Shown here: piece by piece, positions 26,231-34,608 of the stretch
Numbering within the stretch: position 1 is the stretch's first letter
How the letters are laid out: each line of letters begins with the position of its first letter
NCBI RefSeq assembly: GCF_023197165.1
Contig: NZ_JALPRD010000002.1
Span: 434,001-498,000, forward strand
Origin: Sphingopyxis sp. MSC1_008
GTDB taxonomy: Bacteria; Pseudomonadota; Alphaproteobacteria; Sphingomonadales; Sphingomonadaceae
Direction: 5' to 3'
DNA: 64,000 nucleotides
Notes under the pieces: model-generated
Told to the model about the DNA's origin: nothing
Databases searched by the model: none
Seen by the model: only the letters and a program-made list of their open reading frames with translations
Translations under genes and position numbers: made by a program

Positions 26231-27403
26231 TTATTCCTCGATCTGGAAGGTCAGTCCGGCATTGGCGGTCAGCCGTTCGATCAGCGTGTCGCCGAGCAGC
26301 GCGCCCGGGGTCCAGACGCCGCCTTTGCCCTTGTTTGCGAGCAGCGCGATCCCCGTTTCGGCGAGCATCTTCGACGTCGAGCCATAGCCCGGGTCGCGGT
26401 CGCCCTGAACCGAAGCGCGCAGCGTCGTGCCGTCGGGATATTCACCGATGAAGAGGATGTCGTAAAAGCCGTTCTCGCGCTCTTCCTTGCTCGGGCCTTC
26501 GCCGGGCTTGAGCTGGGAATCGCCGAAGGGGTTCGCCTTTGCCATCGCTTCGGCCATTGCTTTCCCAGCGTCGCCGATCGTTGTCATTACCATCTCGTCA
26601 TAGACGAGGTCCGCGCCCCACGTATGGCCGAGGAGGAAGTTGGTGCGGTGGACATTTTTGGTGTTGATCGGCGCCATCACGAAGGGCGCGGTCCAGGTGC
26701 CGGTCGCGCTGTCATATTCGGGGATCAGCCCGGTCGGCTGCGACGGGCCTTCGAAACCCGGGGTCAGCGCAAAGCTCGACCTGAGTAACAAGGCGAGCGA
26801 GGGCTTTTTCGCGATTGCCTTCATCGTTTCGGTGAGGCTCGCGATCGTGCCGCCCGAGGCGCCGCCCGCCATCTTGCGCACGCGGCCCTTGACGCGCGGT
26901 GCGGGCTTGCCGTGGCGCTTTACCGCTTCGGCTTGTAGGAAATGGACGCCGAGGTCGAACGGGATGCTATCGAAACCGCAGCTGAAGGTGATGCGCGCGC
27001 CCGATGCCTTCGCCGCGTCCTGATGCGCGTCGATCATCTCGCGCATCCAGCCGGGTTCGCCGCAAAGGTCGGCGTAGGCGGTGCCCGCCTTGACGCAGGC
27101 GGCGACGAGCTCGCTCCCGTAAAGCTGATACGGGCCGACGGTGGTCAGGATGACCTCGGTGCGCGCGGCCATTGCATCGAGGCTGGCGGGATCGCTCGCG
27201 TCGGCGACGACGAGTGGGGTGTCCTTCGGCGCGCCGATCAGATCGCGGACCTCGGCGAGCTTGTCGGCGCTGCGCCCCGCCATCGCCCATTTCGGCGCGT
27301 CCTTGCTGCCCGCATAATGGGCGCCGAGATATTCGGCGACGAGGCGCCCGGTAAAGCCGGTCGCGCCATAGACGATGATGTCGAATTCGCGGGTCCCCGC
27401 CAT
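26231..27403 (-). CDS. saccharopine dehydrogenase-like/trans-acting enoyl reductase family protein
   Basis: About 390 residues. The N-terminal Rossmann motif is IIVYGATGFTGRLVAEYL, followed by the GPYQLYGSELVAACVKAGTAYADLCGE region typical of the saccharopine dehydrogenase-like oxidoreductase and mycobacterial trans-acting enoyl reductase family. It is a NAD(P)-linked reductase with unknown substrate, probably acyl or lipid-like; the downstream thioesterase supports an acyl-thioester role. AGGGAGG just upstream gives 6-nt spacing to ATG 27403, better than ATG 27409. An 18-bp palindrome lies over the promoter. Confidence 0.85.
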   Translation of the reverse strand: MAGTREFDIIVYGATGFTGRLVAEYLGAHYAGSKDAPKWAMAGRSADKLAEVRDLIGAPKDTPLVVADASDPASLDAMAARTEVILTTVGPYQLYGSELVAACVKAGTAYADLCGEPGWMREMIDAHQDAAKASGARITFSCGFDSIPFDLGVHFLQAEAVKRHGKPAPRVKGRVRKMAGGASGGTIASLTETMKAIAKKPSLALLLRSSFALTPGFEGPSQPTGLIPEYDSATGTWTAPFVMAPINTKNVHRTNFLLGHTWGADLVYDEMVMTTIGDAGKAMAEAMAKANPFGDSQLKPGEGPSKEERENGFYDILFIGEYPDGTTLRASVQGDRDPGYGSTSKMLAETGIALLANKGKGGVWTPGALLGDTLIERLTANAGLTFQIEE

Positions 27404-27414
27404 GGCCATCCTCC

Positions 27415-27432
27415 CTTTACGTAAACGTTAAG
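27415..27432. promoter_or_regulatory. 18-bp palindrome, MerR/LiuR-like operator
   Basis: CTTTACGT-AA-ACGTTAAG is an imperfect palindrome with 7 of 8 matching positions per arm. It overlaps the ribosome-binding region and presumed promoter of the minus-strand reductase-thioesterase unit. The ACGTnnACGT core resembles operators of MerR-family regulators of acyl-CoA and branched-chain catabolism (LiuR type). No MerR gene is in the window. Confidence 0.5.
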
Positions 27433-27474
27433 CGGAGGCTAGCGCAGGCGGGGAAGCTTGCCAAGCGCGAAGGT

Positions 27475-27993
27475 CTAGCGGCGCCAGAAGGGGCGTTTTT
27501 CCACTACTACCGGCGTCCCGATCGCCTCGGCGCGGCCCTCGGCGCGCGCGGCGCGGAGTTCAGCTTCGCTCGCATGCTGCTCCGCCCGGTGCGTCGCAAG
27601 TTCGTCGCGGCGGCGCTGGCGCAGCGCGTCGTAGCTCCAGCGCGTGTGGCCATAGCCGAAGAGGCAGAGCAGGCCGCCCGCGATCGCCAGATTCTTCATC
27701 GCCGCCATCGCCTGCACCGGGTCGGTGAACTCGCGGTGGAAGAAGAGGATGGTGGCGAGGACGAAGACCGCGAGCAGGATCGACACCAGCCGCACGGCGA
27801 TGCCGAGCGCGATGCAGATGCCCGCGATGAGTTCGAACAGGCCGACCGGGATGGCGAGGCCGCCGGGCAGGCCGGAGGTCGCGATCATCGCGGTGGTGTC
27901 GGACACATGGATCAGCTTGTTGATCCCCGACACGATGAAAATCAAGGCAATGAACAGGCGGCCGATGAAGACAGCGATCATGGACATGGGCAT
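27475..27993 (-). CDS. DoxX family membrane protein
   Basis: 172 residues with four predicted membrane helices: MIAVFIGRLFIALIFIVSGINK, LAIPVGLFELIAGICIALG, VRLVSILLAVFVLATILFF and MKNLAIAGGLLCLFGYG. A charged C-terminal tail (about 120-172, Arg/Glu/Ala-rich) is longer than usual and probably helical. DoxX proteins are quinone-reducing or membrane redox-related, with poorly defined roles. Three close ATGs exist (27993, 27987, 27981); GGAAGGA fits 27987 best, but the longest is annotated. Confidence 0.85.
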   Translation of the reverse strand: MPMSMIAVFIGRLFIALIFIVSGINKLIHVSDTTAMIATSGLPGGLAIPVGLFELIAGICIALGIAVRLVSILLAVFVLATILFFHREFTDPVQAMAAMKNLAIAGGLLCLFGYGHTRWSYDALRQRRRDELATHRAEQHASEAELRAARAEGRAEAIGTPVVVEKRPFWRR

Positions 27994-28061
27994 TCCTTCC
28001 CTAGCGCGCCCCGTCCGCTTGTGCAGACAGGACGCTTGGGGAGGCGATGGGTTCCGCCGGT

Positions 28062-29783
28062 CTAGCGCGGGGTGAAGACCAGCTCGGCGACCTCGCAGTC
28101 GCTGCAATCGATGGCGCGGAGGGTGGCCGCGCCGGGCCCGGCGGGCAGGTCGACATCGGCGAGTTTGACGACCTGCCAACCGGCGCTCGCCGGGATGACG
28201 ACGCCGCGTTCGTCGATACCGATACGCCCGCCCTTGGCCGTGCGCACGCGTGCGCTGACGGTCCAGCGGCCCGCCTTCGCGACCTCGGCGCTGTAGCGCA
28301 TATATTCGCCGGTGACGAAATCGCTGACATAGGGCGTGCCATCGGCCGCGCGCGCAATATCGACGCCGTCGTTGCGATAGGTCGTGCCATTGTTCCACGG
28401 CGTCCGCTCGCCGCCGGTCGCGACGTGATAATTGGCGTCGACGCTGTCATGATAGGCGACGCCGGGCAGGCCGAGGTCGTAATCGGCGGCGGCGATGGTC
28501 AGCGGTTTTGTCCCCAGCGTACGGGCGACGAAGGGGCGGTAACTGGCGTCTCGCGGCTGGCGGAACATCGCGTCGATGACGTCGGGTTTCGGTATATTCT
28601 TGTCGAAGCGGGTGTTTTCGGCGAGCTGCATCATTGCAGCATATGCCTCGTCGGCGCCGGGTTTCGGCCCTTTGCCGGTCATCCATGCGGCAATCTTCAT
28701 CCATCCATCGCCGGCGACGATCTCCAGCGGTTGGTTGAAGCCGATTTTCTTGAGTGGCCAGAAATTCCAGCCGATTGCGTCGCCCTCGACCAGCGCGATC
28801 GCATCGCGATACCAACCATTGCTGTTCTCGCCCGACTCGCCGAGCCAGATCGGGCGGCTATAGCTCGTGCGCAGCGCCTTGATCTCGGCGATGCTCGCGG
28901 CGTCGTTGCGATTCCAATATTTGTGGAAGCTCAGCACCATATTGGCGTCCCACGCGGGCGGCAGGCCTTTGTAATTATTGCCCCAGCAATTGCCCTCGAT
29001 GATCACGATATGCCGCTTGTCGACCTGGCGTATGGCGGTGGTGATGCGTTGTTGCAGGCTCCAGACCGCCTTATTCTCGGTCTCGTCGCAGCCATTGCCC
29101 TTGCCGGGGGTCGCGAAACTCCAGTTCGGTTCGTTGATGAGGTCGTAGGCGCCGATCCACGGCTCATCCTTGTAGCGCGCCGCGAGCTTGGTCCACAGCA
29201 TCACGGTCTTGCGCTGGTTCGCCTCGCTTTGCCACAGCGACGGTTTGGCAGGGTCGCGGTCGGAGATGGCGAGGTCGTTGCCCTGACCGCCGGGCGCGGC
29301 ATGAAGGTCGAGGATCAGGTAGATGCCGTTCGCCTTGCTCCACGCGAGCAGGCGGTCGATGCGCTGGAAACCCTCTTCGTGCCACGTGTCCTGCCCCGCT
29401 TTTGGTTCCTTGTCGGCGGGCAGGGTGAGCTGGTCGAAATGGATCGGCAGCCGCACCGAGTTGAAGCCCCATTTTGCCATCGCGGCGATGTCGGCCTCGG
29501 TCGTGTGATTGTCGAGCCATGCGCGGTAGAAGGCTGCGGTGCGCTCTTCGCCGACGAGTTCGACGAGCCTGGCGCGGATTTTGTGCTGCTGCCCGATCTC
29601 GCCGAGCTTTAGCAAATAGCCTTCCTGCAACATCCAGCCGCCGAGCCCCATCCCGCGCAGGATGACGGGTTTGCCCGATTCGCCGACGATCTCGGTTCCC
29701 TCGACTTTCAGAAAGCCCTCGGCGTGCGCCGCGGTGGAGGAAAGCAGCGCGGTAAGCGCGAGTGCGGCGGTGCGGAAGTTCAT
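28062..29783 (-). CDS. GH5 family glycoside hydrolase with C-terminal beta-sandwich module
   Basis: 573 residues. A signal peptide (1-21, AHA) precedes a GH5 TIM barrel (about 35-400). The acid/base Glu218 is in DLINEPNWS and the nucleophile Glu316 in PIWLGESGEN; RLPIHFD and LDLHAAPGGQ are further GH5 blocks. Residues about 430-573 look like a carbohydrate-binding module of the CBM6/35 type (YHDSVDANYHVATGGERTPWNNGTTYRNDGVDI). It is likely a secreted endo-beta-glucanase or related enzyme. A LacI-type 14-bp palindrome lies 25 bp upstream of the start. No other carbohydrate genes are adjacent. Confidence 0.9.
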   Translation of the reverse strand: MNFRTAALALTALLSSTAAHAEGFLKVEGTEIVGESGKPVILRGMGLGGWMLQEGYLLKLGEIGQQHKIRARLVELVGEERTAAFYRAWLDNHTTEADIAAMAKWGFNSVRLPIHFDQLTLPADKEPKAGQDTWHEEGFQRIDRLLAWSKANGIYLILDLHAAPGGQGNDLAISDRDPAKPSLWQSEANQRKTVMLWTKLAARYKDEPWIGAYDLINEPNWSFATPGKGNGCDETENKAVWSLQQRITTAIRQVDKRHIVIIEGNCWGNNYKGLPPAWDANMVLSFHKYWNRNDAASIAEIKALRTSYSRPIWLGESGENSNGWYRDAIALVEGDAIGWNFWPLKKIGFNQPLEIVAGDGWMKIAAWMTGKGPKPGADEAYAAMMQLAENTRFDKNIPKPDVIDAMFRQPRDASYRPFVARTLGTKPLTIAAADYDLGLPGVAYHDSVDANYHVATGGERTPWNNGTTYRNDGVDIARAADGTPYVSDFVTGEYMRYSAEVAKAGRWTVSARVRTAKGGRIGIDERGVVIPASAGWQVVKLADVDLPAGPGAATLRAIDCSDCEVAELVFTPR

Positions 29784-29807
29784 GACCTCATCCCCATTTT
29801 TGATTTA

Positions 29808-29821
29808 TGAGAACGTTATCA
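29808..29821. promoter_or_regulatory. LacI-family-type operator upstream of the GH5 gene
   Basis: TGAGAACGTTATCA is a 14-bp near-perfect palindrome around a central CG, the form typical of LacI/GalR-family operators. It lies 25-38 bp upstream of the GH5 start codon in an AT-rich patch. Repression by a LacI-type regulator encoded elsewhere is inferred. Confidence 0.55.
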
Positions 29822-29863
29822 ATTTCCGCTGTCAGGGCAAGCGCGTTAGCGTAAGTCGCGGCA

Positions 29864-30418
29864 TCAAAGCTTGGGCAGTGTGACGCCCTTTTGCCCCATA
29901 TATTTGCCCGCGCGGTCGGCGTAGCTCGTCTCGCACGGCTCGTTGCCCTGCAGGAACAGGAACTGGCACGCGCCTTCATTGGCGTAAATCTTTGCGGGCA
30001 GGGGGGTGGTGTTCGAAAATTCGAGCGTCACATGACCCTCCCAGCCGGGCTCGAGCGGGGTGACGTTCACGATGATGCCGCAGCGCGCATAGGTCGATTT
30101 GCCGAGGCAGATTACGAGCACATCGCGCGGGATGCGGAAATATTCGACCGTGCGCGCCAGCGCGAAGCTGTTCGGCGGGATGATGCAGACGTCGGTTTCG
30201 CGGTCGACGAAATTCTTCGGGTCGAAATCCTTGGGATCGACGATCGTCGAATCGACGTTGGTGAAGATCTTGAACTCGGGCGCGACGCGCGCGTCATAGC
30301 CGTAGGAGGAGAGGCCGTAGCTGATACAGCCGTCGCGGCGCTGCGCCTCGACGAACGGTTCGATCATGCCCTGCGTTTGGGCGGCTTCGCGAATCCAACG
30401 GTCGGAAAGAATGGCCAT
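29864..30418 (-). CDS. dcd: dCTP deaminase
   Basis: 184 residues matching bacterial dCTP deaminase along its length. Recognisable blocks are the N-terminal [28 protein letters not shown], the catalytic-side [29 protein letters not shown] region, and the C-terminal [13 protein letters not shown]. It deaminates dCTP to dUTP, the main route to dTMP in many proteobacteria. It is the last gene of a minus-strand run that also has a cytidine deaminase gene 39 bp upstream. Confidence 0.97.
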   Translation of the reverse strand: MAILSDRWIREAAQTQGMIEPFVEAQRRDGCISYGLSSYGYDARVAPEFKIFTNVDSTIVDPKDFDPKNFVDRETDVCIIPPNSFALARTVEYFRIPRDVLVICLGKSTYARCGIIVNVTPLEPGWEGHVTLEFSNTTPLPAKIYANEGACQFLFLQGNEPCETSYADRAGKYMGQKGVTLPKL

Positions 30419-30457
30419 GCGTGTCTCTTGTCGGTCCTTCGGGGCTTGCGCAAGCGG

Positions 30458-30907
30458 TCAGTCGATGAGGCCCAAATCCTTCGGCCCGAAAGCCGCGGGA
30501 AGCAGCTCGCTGAGCTTGTATGTCTTGACCGCGCTGCCGTCGCCCGAGGCGCAATGGACGAGGATGTCGGTCTTCGACCGCTCGGCGGCTTCGTTGAGGA
30601 TCTGGCGGCAACGGCCGCAAGGATTGACCGGGTCGCTGCCCGTGAGCGCGTCGCCGTCGGGGCGGCCGCCAACAATCGCGACTTCGGCAAGCTCGCCGAT
30701 CCATCCTTCGTTGGCGATCTTCGCTACCGCCGCGGTTTCGGCGCAGAGGGTGAGGCCATAGCTGGCGTTCTCGACATTCGCGCCGGTGACGACATCGCCA
30801 TTTTTGAGCAGCAGCGCCGCGCCGACGTGGAAACCCGAATAGGGCGCGTAGGCGCGGCTCGCGGCGTCGCGCGCGGCGTCGATCAATGCATCGCGGGTAT
30901 CGGTCAT
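30458..30907 (-). CDS. cdd: cytidine deaminase
   Basis: 149 residues with the zinc site of the small tetrameric cytidine deaminases: CAETAAV (Cys ligand and catalytic Glu) and PCGRCRQ (two Cys ligands). YAPYSGFHVGAAL and GANVENASYGLTLCAE are further family blocks. It converts cytidine and deoxycytidine to uridine and deoxyuridine in salvage. ATG 30907 overlaps the upstream GH25-like stop by 4 bp. Pairing with dcd puts two pyrimidine deaminases in one operon. Confidence 0.96.
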   Translation of the reverse strand: MTDTRDALIDAARDAASRAYAPYSGFHVGAALLLKNGDVVTGANVENASYGLTLCAETAAVAKIANEGWIGELAEVAIVGGRPDGDALTGSDPVNPCGRCRQILNEAAERSKTDILVHCASGDGSAVKTYKLSELLPAAFGPKDLGLID

Positions 30908-31659
30908 CGCATCTCTCCTTGCGGCCGCAGCGCGTTCCAGCCGACGGTGCCCTCGGCGCCCGACAGGCGGACATAGTCGTTCGCCTGCCACATCGCCCAT
31001 GGATGCGCGCCATAATCGGGCTCGAAGAAGTCGCGGCGCAGCCAGGTCGTGCGCGCGATGCCCTGCGTTACCTTGTAATCGCTCTCGAACGCCGGGCCGG
31101 GGGCAATCACGCTCTGCTTGCCCATATGCGCTTCGATCTGCGCCAGAAAGGTGGCGAGTTCGGAGAGCAAAAGCGCGCGTGTCGGGCGGTCGGGGCAACG
31201 GTCGTCATAGTCGAGCCAGACGGCGGCGGGCAGCGCGTCGGCGCGGCGCGGGACGTGGCGGATGAAATTGGCGGCCTGGTCGGTGGCGAGCTGGCAGAGG
31301 CTGTAGCGGTGGATCGCGCCCGCCTGCACGCCGGCTTCGCGCGCGCCTGTCATGTTGCGCACGAACTTTGGGTCGACCGCGGCCGAACCGTCGGTTCCCA
31401 TGATATAGGCGAAATCGGCGCCCGCGGCCTTGATCGACCCCCAATGGACATCGCCGTTCCCCGCGTCGATCGTCACGCCCTGCGTCGGATAGAGCGCGCG
31501 GTCGGGGGTCCAGCGCGCGGCCCACCAGAGTGCAAGGCCGGCGGCGAGGAGCAACAGCACGATCGCGGCGCCGATCCGGCGCAGCAGGCGCGCGATCGCG
31601 GCGCGCCACGCGCCGGCGACCTGTGCCGCCCGTCCGCCCCTGATTGCCCCAGTCGCCAT
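30904..31659 (-). CDS. membrane-anchored GH25-like (lysozyme fold) protein
   Basis: 251 residues. One N-terminal membrane helix (about 31-48) is followed by a GH25-type domain (60-245): GVTIDAGNGDVHWGSIKAAG, DFAYIMGTDGS, and VWLDYDDRC. In canonical GH25 muramidases the catalytic pair is a DxE motif; here the same place has Asp150-Tyr-Asp152, and the ATEG strand is GTDG (Asp90). Both Glu positions therefore appear as Asp, so muramidase activity is uncertain. It lies 2 bp after the UPF0262 stop and overlaps cdd by 4 bp. Confidence 0.82.
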   Translation of the reverse strand: MATGAIRGGRAAQVAGAWRAAIARLLRRIGAAIVLLLLAAGLALWWAARWTPDRALYPTQGVTIDAGNGDVHWGSIKAAGADFAYIMGTDGSAAVDPKFVRNMTGAREAGVQAGAIHRYSLCQLATDQAANFIRHVPRRADALPAAVWLDYDDRCPDRPTRALLLSELATFLAQIEAHMGKQSVIAPGPAFESDYKVTQGIARTTWLRRDFFEPDYGAHPWAMWQANDYVRLSGAEGTVGWNALRPQGEMR

Positions 31660-31661
31660 CG

Positions 31662-32159
31662 TCAGCCCTTGATGTGCAGCACGCAGATCAGCGTGAATAA
31701 TCGTCGCGCCGTGTCGAAATCGACCGCGATCTTGCCGTCGAGCCGGTCCATCAGCATCTCGGCCGCCTCATTGTGCAGGCCGCGTCGTGCCATGTCGACG
31801 GTCTCGATCTGCTGCGCGGTCGAGGTCTTGATCGCCTGATAATAGCTATCGCAGATGGCGAAATAGTCGCGGATCGGGCGGCGGAAGCGTCCGAGCCCGA
31901 GGATGATCGCCTCGAGCGGAGAACCATCTTCGCGCGAAATTTCAAAGATCAGTCGGCCATCCTCGACACGCAGCATCAAGCGGTAGGGGCCGGCATAGCC
32001 ATCCGCATGCCCGCGTTGCGGCACGAATTTATTGTCTTCGATCAGGTCGAAGATCGCGACGCGGCGTTCCTGCTCGACGTCGGGATTGCGCCAGACGATC
32101 GACCCCTCGTCGAGTTCGACCGAAATGATCCGTTGTTTCGAGGGGTCTGCGTCGCTCAT
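31662..32159 (-). CDS. UPF0262 family protein
   Basis: 165 residues that fit UPF0262, an alphaproteobacterial family of unknown function. Typical blocks are RIISVELDEGSIVWRNPDVEQERRVAI, GPYRLMLRVEDGRLIFEI, and the C-terminal FDTARRLFTLICVLHIKG. It is soluble and likely cytoplasmic. It begins the minus-strand UPF0262-GH25-cdd-dcd unit and is divergent from dnaB, sharing a 115-bp intergenic region with a DnaA-box-like site. Confidence 0.93.
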   Translation of the reverse strand: MSDADPSKQRIISVELDEGSIVWRNPDVEQERRVAIFDLIEDNKFVPQRGHADGYAGPYRLMLRVEDGRLIFEISREDGSPLEAIILGLGRFRRPIRDYFAICDSYYQAIKTSTAQQIETVDMARRGLHNEAAEMLMDRLDGKIAVDFDTARRLFTLICVLHIKG

Positions 32160-32203
32160 GCTGTTCGTGCTTCTACTTGGCCGGGGGCGAAGGGCAAGCC
32201 GAC

Positions 32204-32212
32204 TTATTCACA
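32204..32212 (+). promoter_or_regulatory. DnaA-box-like site upstream of dnaB
   Basis: TTATTCACA matches the TTATNCACA DnaA-box consensus exactly. It lies 62 bp upstream of the dnaB start in the UPF0262-dnaB intergenic region. A single 9-mer match can be chance, but its place in front of a replication gene is suggestive. Confidence 0.4.
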
Positions 32213-32274
32213 GCATTCCACAGATATGATATGCCGGATGACATCGCCGGTTGCGCCGCCTCGGACGCCGGCCC

Positions 32275-33798
32275 ATGAAGACAGCGATGCCCGAACTAGC
32301 CCTTATCCCGACCGCCGTCGCCAGTGGCGACGAGCGCCAAATGCCGCGTAATATCGAGGCCGAGGCCGCGTTTCTCGGCGCGATCCTGATCGACAACCGA
32401 GTCGTCGAGGATCTGCCCGTCGCGCTGACTCCCGACCATTTCTTCGAGCCGCTCCACGGCCGCATCTTCCAGCAGACGATGGCGCTGATCGAGCGCAACA
32501 GCATCGCGACCCCGGTGACGCTAAAACCCTATTTCGAGGCCGACGAGGCGATGAAGGCGGTCGGCGGCGTCGGTTACCTTGCGCAGCTCACCGGCAGCGG
32601 CGCCGGCCTGATCGGCGCGCGCGACTTTGCGCGGCAGATTTTCGACTTGGCGCTGCTCCGCGAACTGGCGGGTGTCGGACGCACGCTCGTCGACAATGCG
32701 CTCGACACCAGCGAACGCGTCGATCCGCAGGCGCAGATCGAGGAGGCCGAAACCGCGCTCTATCGCGTCGCGGGGGGCGAGGCCGAAATGGGTTCGGTCA
32801 AAAGCTTCAACCAGGCCAGCCTCACCGCGTTGCAGGCGGCCGAGCGCGCGCTCAATTCGGGCGGCCATCTGTCGGGGATCACGACCGGGATCGGCAGCAT
32901 GAACGCCAAGATCGGCGGCATGCACAATAGTGACTTGATGATCCTCGCGGGGCGTCCGGGCATGGGCAAGACCTCGCTCGCGACCAATATCGCGTACAAC
33001 GCCGCCGAGCGCTTCCGCCGCGACGAAGACGACGGCATCCCGCCCGAGAAAAATATGGGCGCGAAGGTCGCTTTCTTCAGCCTCGAAATGTCCGCCGACC
33101 AGCTCGCGACGCGCGTGCTCGCCGAACAGTCGGGCGTCTCGGGCGAGGCGCTGCGCATGGGCAAGATCAGCAAGGAACAGTTCCAGCAACTCTCCCGCGC
33201 GGCGCAGCAGCTTCAGACCTTGCCGCTGTTCATCGACGATACGCCGGGCCTGACGATCGCGGGGCTGCGTACGCGCGCGCGGCGCCTGCAGCGGCGCCAC
33301 GGCATTGGCTTCGTCATCGTCGACTATCTCCAGCTACTCCAGGGCTCGTCGAAAAGCGGCGACAACCGCGTACAGGAAATTTCGGAAATTTCGCGTGGTT
33401 TGAAGACGCTGGCGAAGGAACTTCATGTACCAGTGATGGCGCTGTCGCAGCTGAGCCGTGCGGTCGAAAGCCGCGAGGACAAGCGTCCGCAGCTCTCTGA
33501 CCTTCGTGAATCGGGCTCGATCGAGCAGGACGCCGACATGGTGCTGTTCGTGTTCCGCGAGGATTATTATGTCGCGGCGAAGGAGCCCAAGCGTCCGGTC
33601 GAGGGCGACGATGTGAAGATCCATGCGCAGCACGAGGAATGGGCGGCCGAAATGGAGCGTGTCTTCGGGCTTGCCGAAGTGATCGTCGCGAAATCGCGCC
33701 ACGGCTCGACGGGCAAGATCCGCATGCACTTCGAGGCGAAGACGACGAAGTTCAGCGACCTCGCCGACGACAGCATGGCGTTCGAGGATTATGAGTAA
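32275..33798 (+). CDS. dnaB: replicative DNA helicase
   Basis: About 507 residues. The N-terminal DnaB domain begins MPRNIEAEAAFLGAILIDN; the RecA-like motor has the Walker A GRPGMGKTS, the FFSLEMSADQLATR segment, Walker B VIVDYLQLL, and the Arg-finger region SRHGSTGKIR. It is the hexameric replicative helicase loaded at the origin. ATG 32275 and ATG 32287 are both possible starts. A DnaA-box-like 9-mer sits upstream. It is convergent with the cysH operon, 6 bp between stops. Confidence 0.97.
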   Translation: MKTAMPELALIPTAVASGDERQMPRNIEAEAAFLGAILIDNRVVEDLPVALTPDHFFEPLHGRIFQQTMALIERNSIATPVTLKPYFEADEAMKAVGGVGYLAQLTGSGAGLIGARDFARQIFDLALLRELAGVGRTLVDNALDTSERVDPQAQIEEAETALYRVAGGEAEMGSVKSFNQASLTALQAAERALNSGGHLSGITTGIGSMNAKIGGMHNSDLMILAGRPGMGKTSLATNIAYNAAERFRRDEDDGIPPEKNMGAKVAFFSLEMSADQLATRVLAEQSGVSGEALRMGKISKEQFQQLSRAAQQLQTLPLFIDDTPGLTIAGLRTRARRLQRRHGIGFVIVDYLQLLQGSSKSGDNRVQEISEISRGLKTLAKELHVPVMALSQLSRAVESREDKRPQLSDLRESGSIEQDADMVLFVFREDYYVAAKEPKRPVEGDDVKIHAQHEEWAAEMERVFGLAEVIVAKSRHGSTGKIRMHFEAKTTKFSDLADDSMAFEDYE

Positions 33799-33804
33799 GG
33801 CGGT

Positions 33805-34608
33805 TTAGAACGCCGGATCGTTCGCGGGATCGTCGTCGATCGGCGTCACTTCGGTGTGGATGCCGCATTCGGTCTTGTCCCAGCCGCGCCAGCGGCCCGA
33901 GCGCGGGTCTTCGCCCGGCTTGACCTTTGACGTGCAGGGCGAGCAGCCGATCGAGGGATAGCCTTCGGCCTCGAGCGGGTGGCGCGGCAGGTCGTGCGCC
34001 TCGAAATAGGCATCGAGCTGTTCGCGCGTCCAGTTGGCGAGCGGGTTGAATTTCAGGCGGCCGGTGGTGCCGTCGAGTTCGAAGCGCGGCAGGCCCTGCC
34101 GCGTCGACGACTGGAAGCCCTTGCGCCCGGTGATCGACGTATCGAAATCGGTCAGCGCCTTTTCGAGCGGCTTGACCTTGCGGATTTCGCAGCAGCCGTC
34201 GGGGTCGTACGACCACCGCAGCTCGGTCGCGTCCTTCGCGGCGAGATCGTCGGCGTCGGGCGTCAGGTTGACGATGTTGAGTCCCAGCTTTGCCGCCAAT
34301 TCGTCGCGATAGGCGAGCGTTTCGGGGAAATGCTTGCCGGTGTCGAGGAACAGCACGGGCATGGCGGGCGCGGCGCGCGTAACCAAATGGAGCAGCACCG
34401 CGCTTTCGGCACCGAAGCTCGAGACGATTCCGGTCTCGCCGAGCAGCCCCGCGCCGATCACGCTCGTAACCACTTCGGCGGCGTCTTGGCCACGGAAGAG
34501 ATTGTTAAGACGAATGACGTCGGCCTGCGTGAAGCGCGGTGCCACGTCGATCCGGTCGCGGGTGCGGTCTTCGCTGCCTTTGCGCGGAGAGGTTTTCACG
34601 TCAGCCAT
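33805..34608 (-). CDS. cysH: adenylylsulfate reductase, thioredoxin type
   Basis: 267 residues. The catalytic Cys is in the C-terminal ECGIH (Cys248). Two Cys pairs, Cys139-Cys140 (DGCCEIRK) and Cys222/Cys225 (GCSPCTS), form the CC...CxxC set of [4Fe-4S] reductases, which prefer APS over PAPS. SSFGAESAVLLHL and LDTGKHFPETL are the PAPS-reductase-fold blocks. It reduces APS to sulfite in assimilation. The start overlaps the DUF934 stop by 8 bp in the cys operon. Confidence 0.95.
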   Translation of the reverse strand: MADVKTSPRKGSEDRTRDRIDVAPRFTQADVIRLNNLFRGQDAAEVVTSVIGAGLLGETGIVSSFGAESAVLLHLVTRAAPAMPVLFLDTGKHFPETLAYRDELAAKLGLNIVNLTPDADDLAAKDATELRWSYDPDGCCEIRKVKPLEKALTDFDTSITGRKGFQSSTRQGLPRFELDGTTGRLKFNPLANWTREQLDAYFEAHDLPRHPLEAEGYPSIGCSPCTSKVKPGEDPRSGRWRGWDKTECGIHTEVTPIDDDPANDPAF

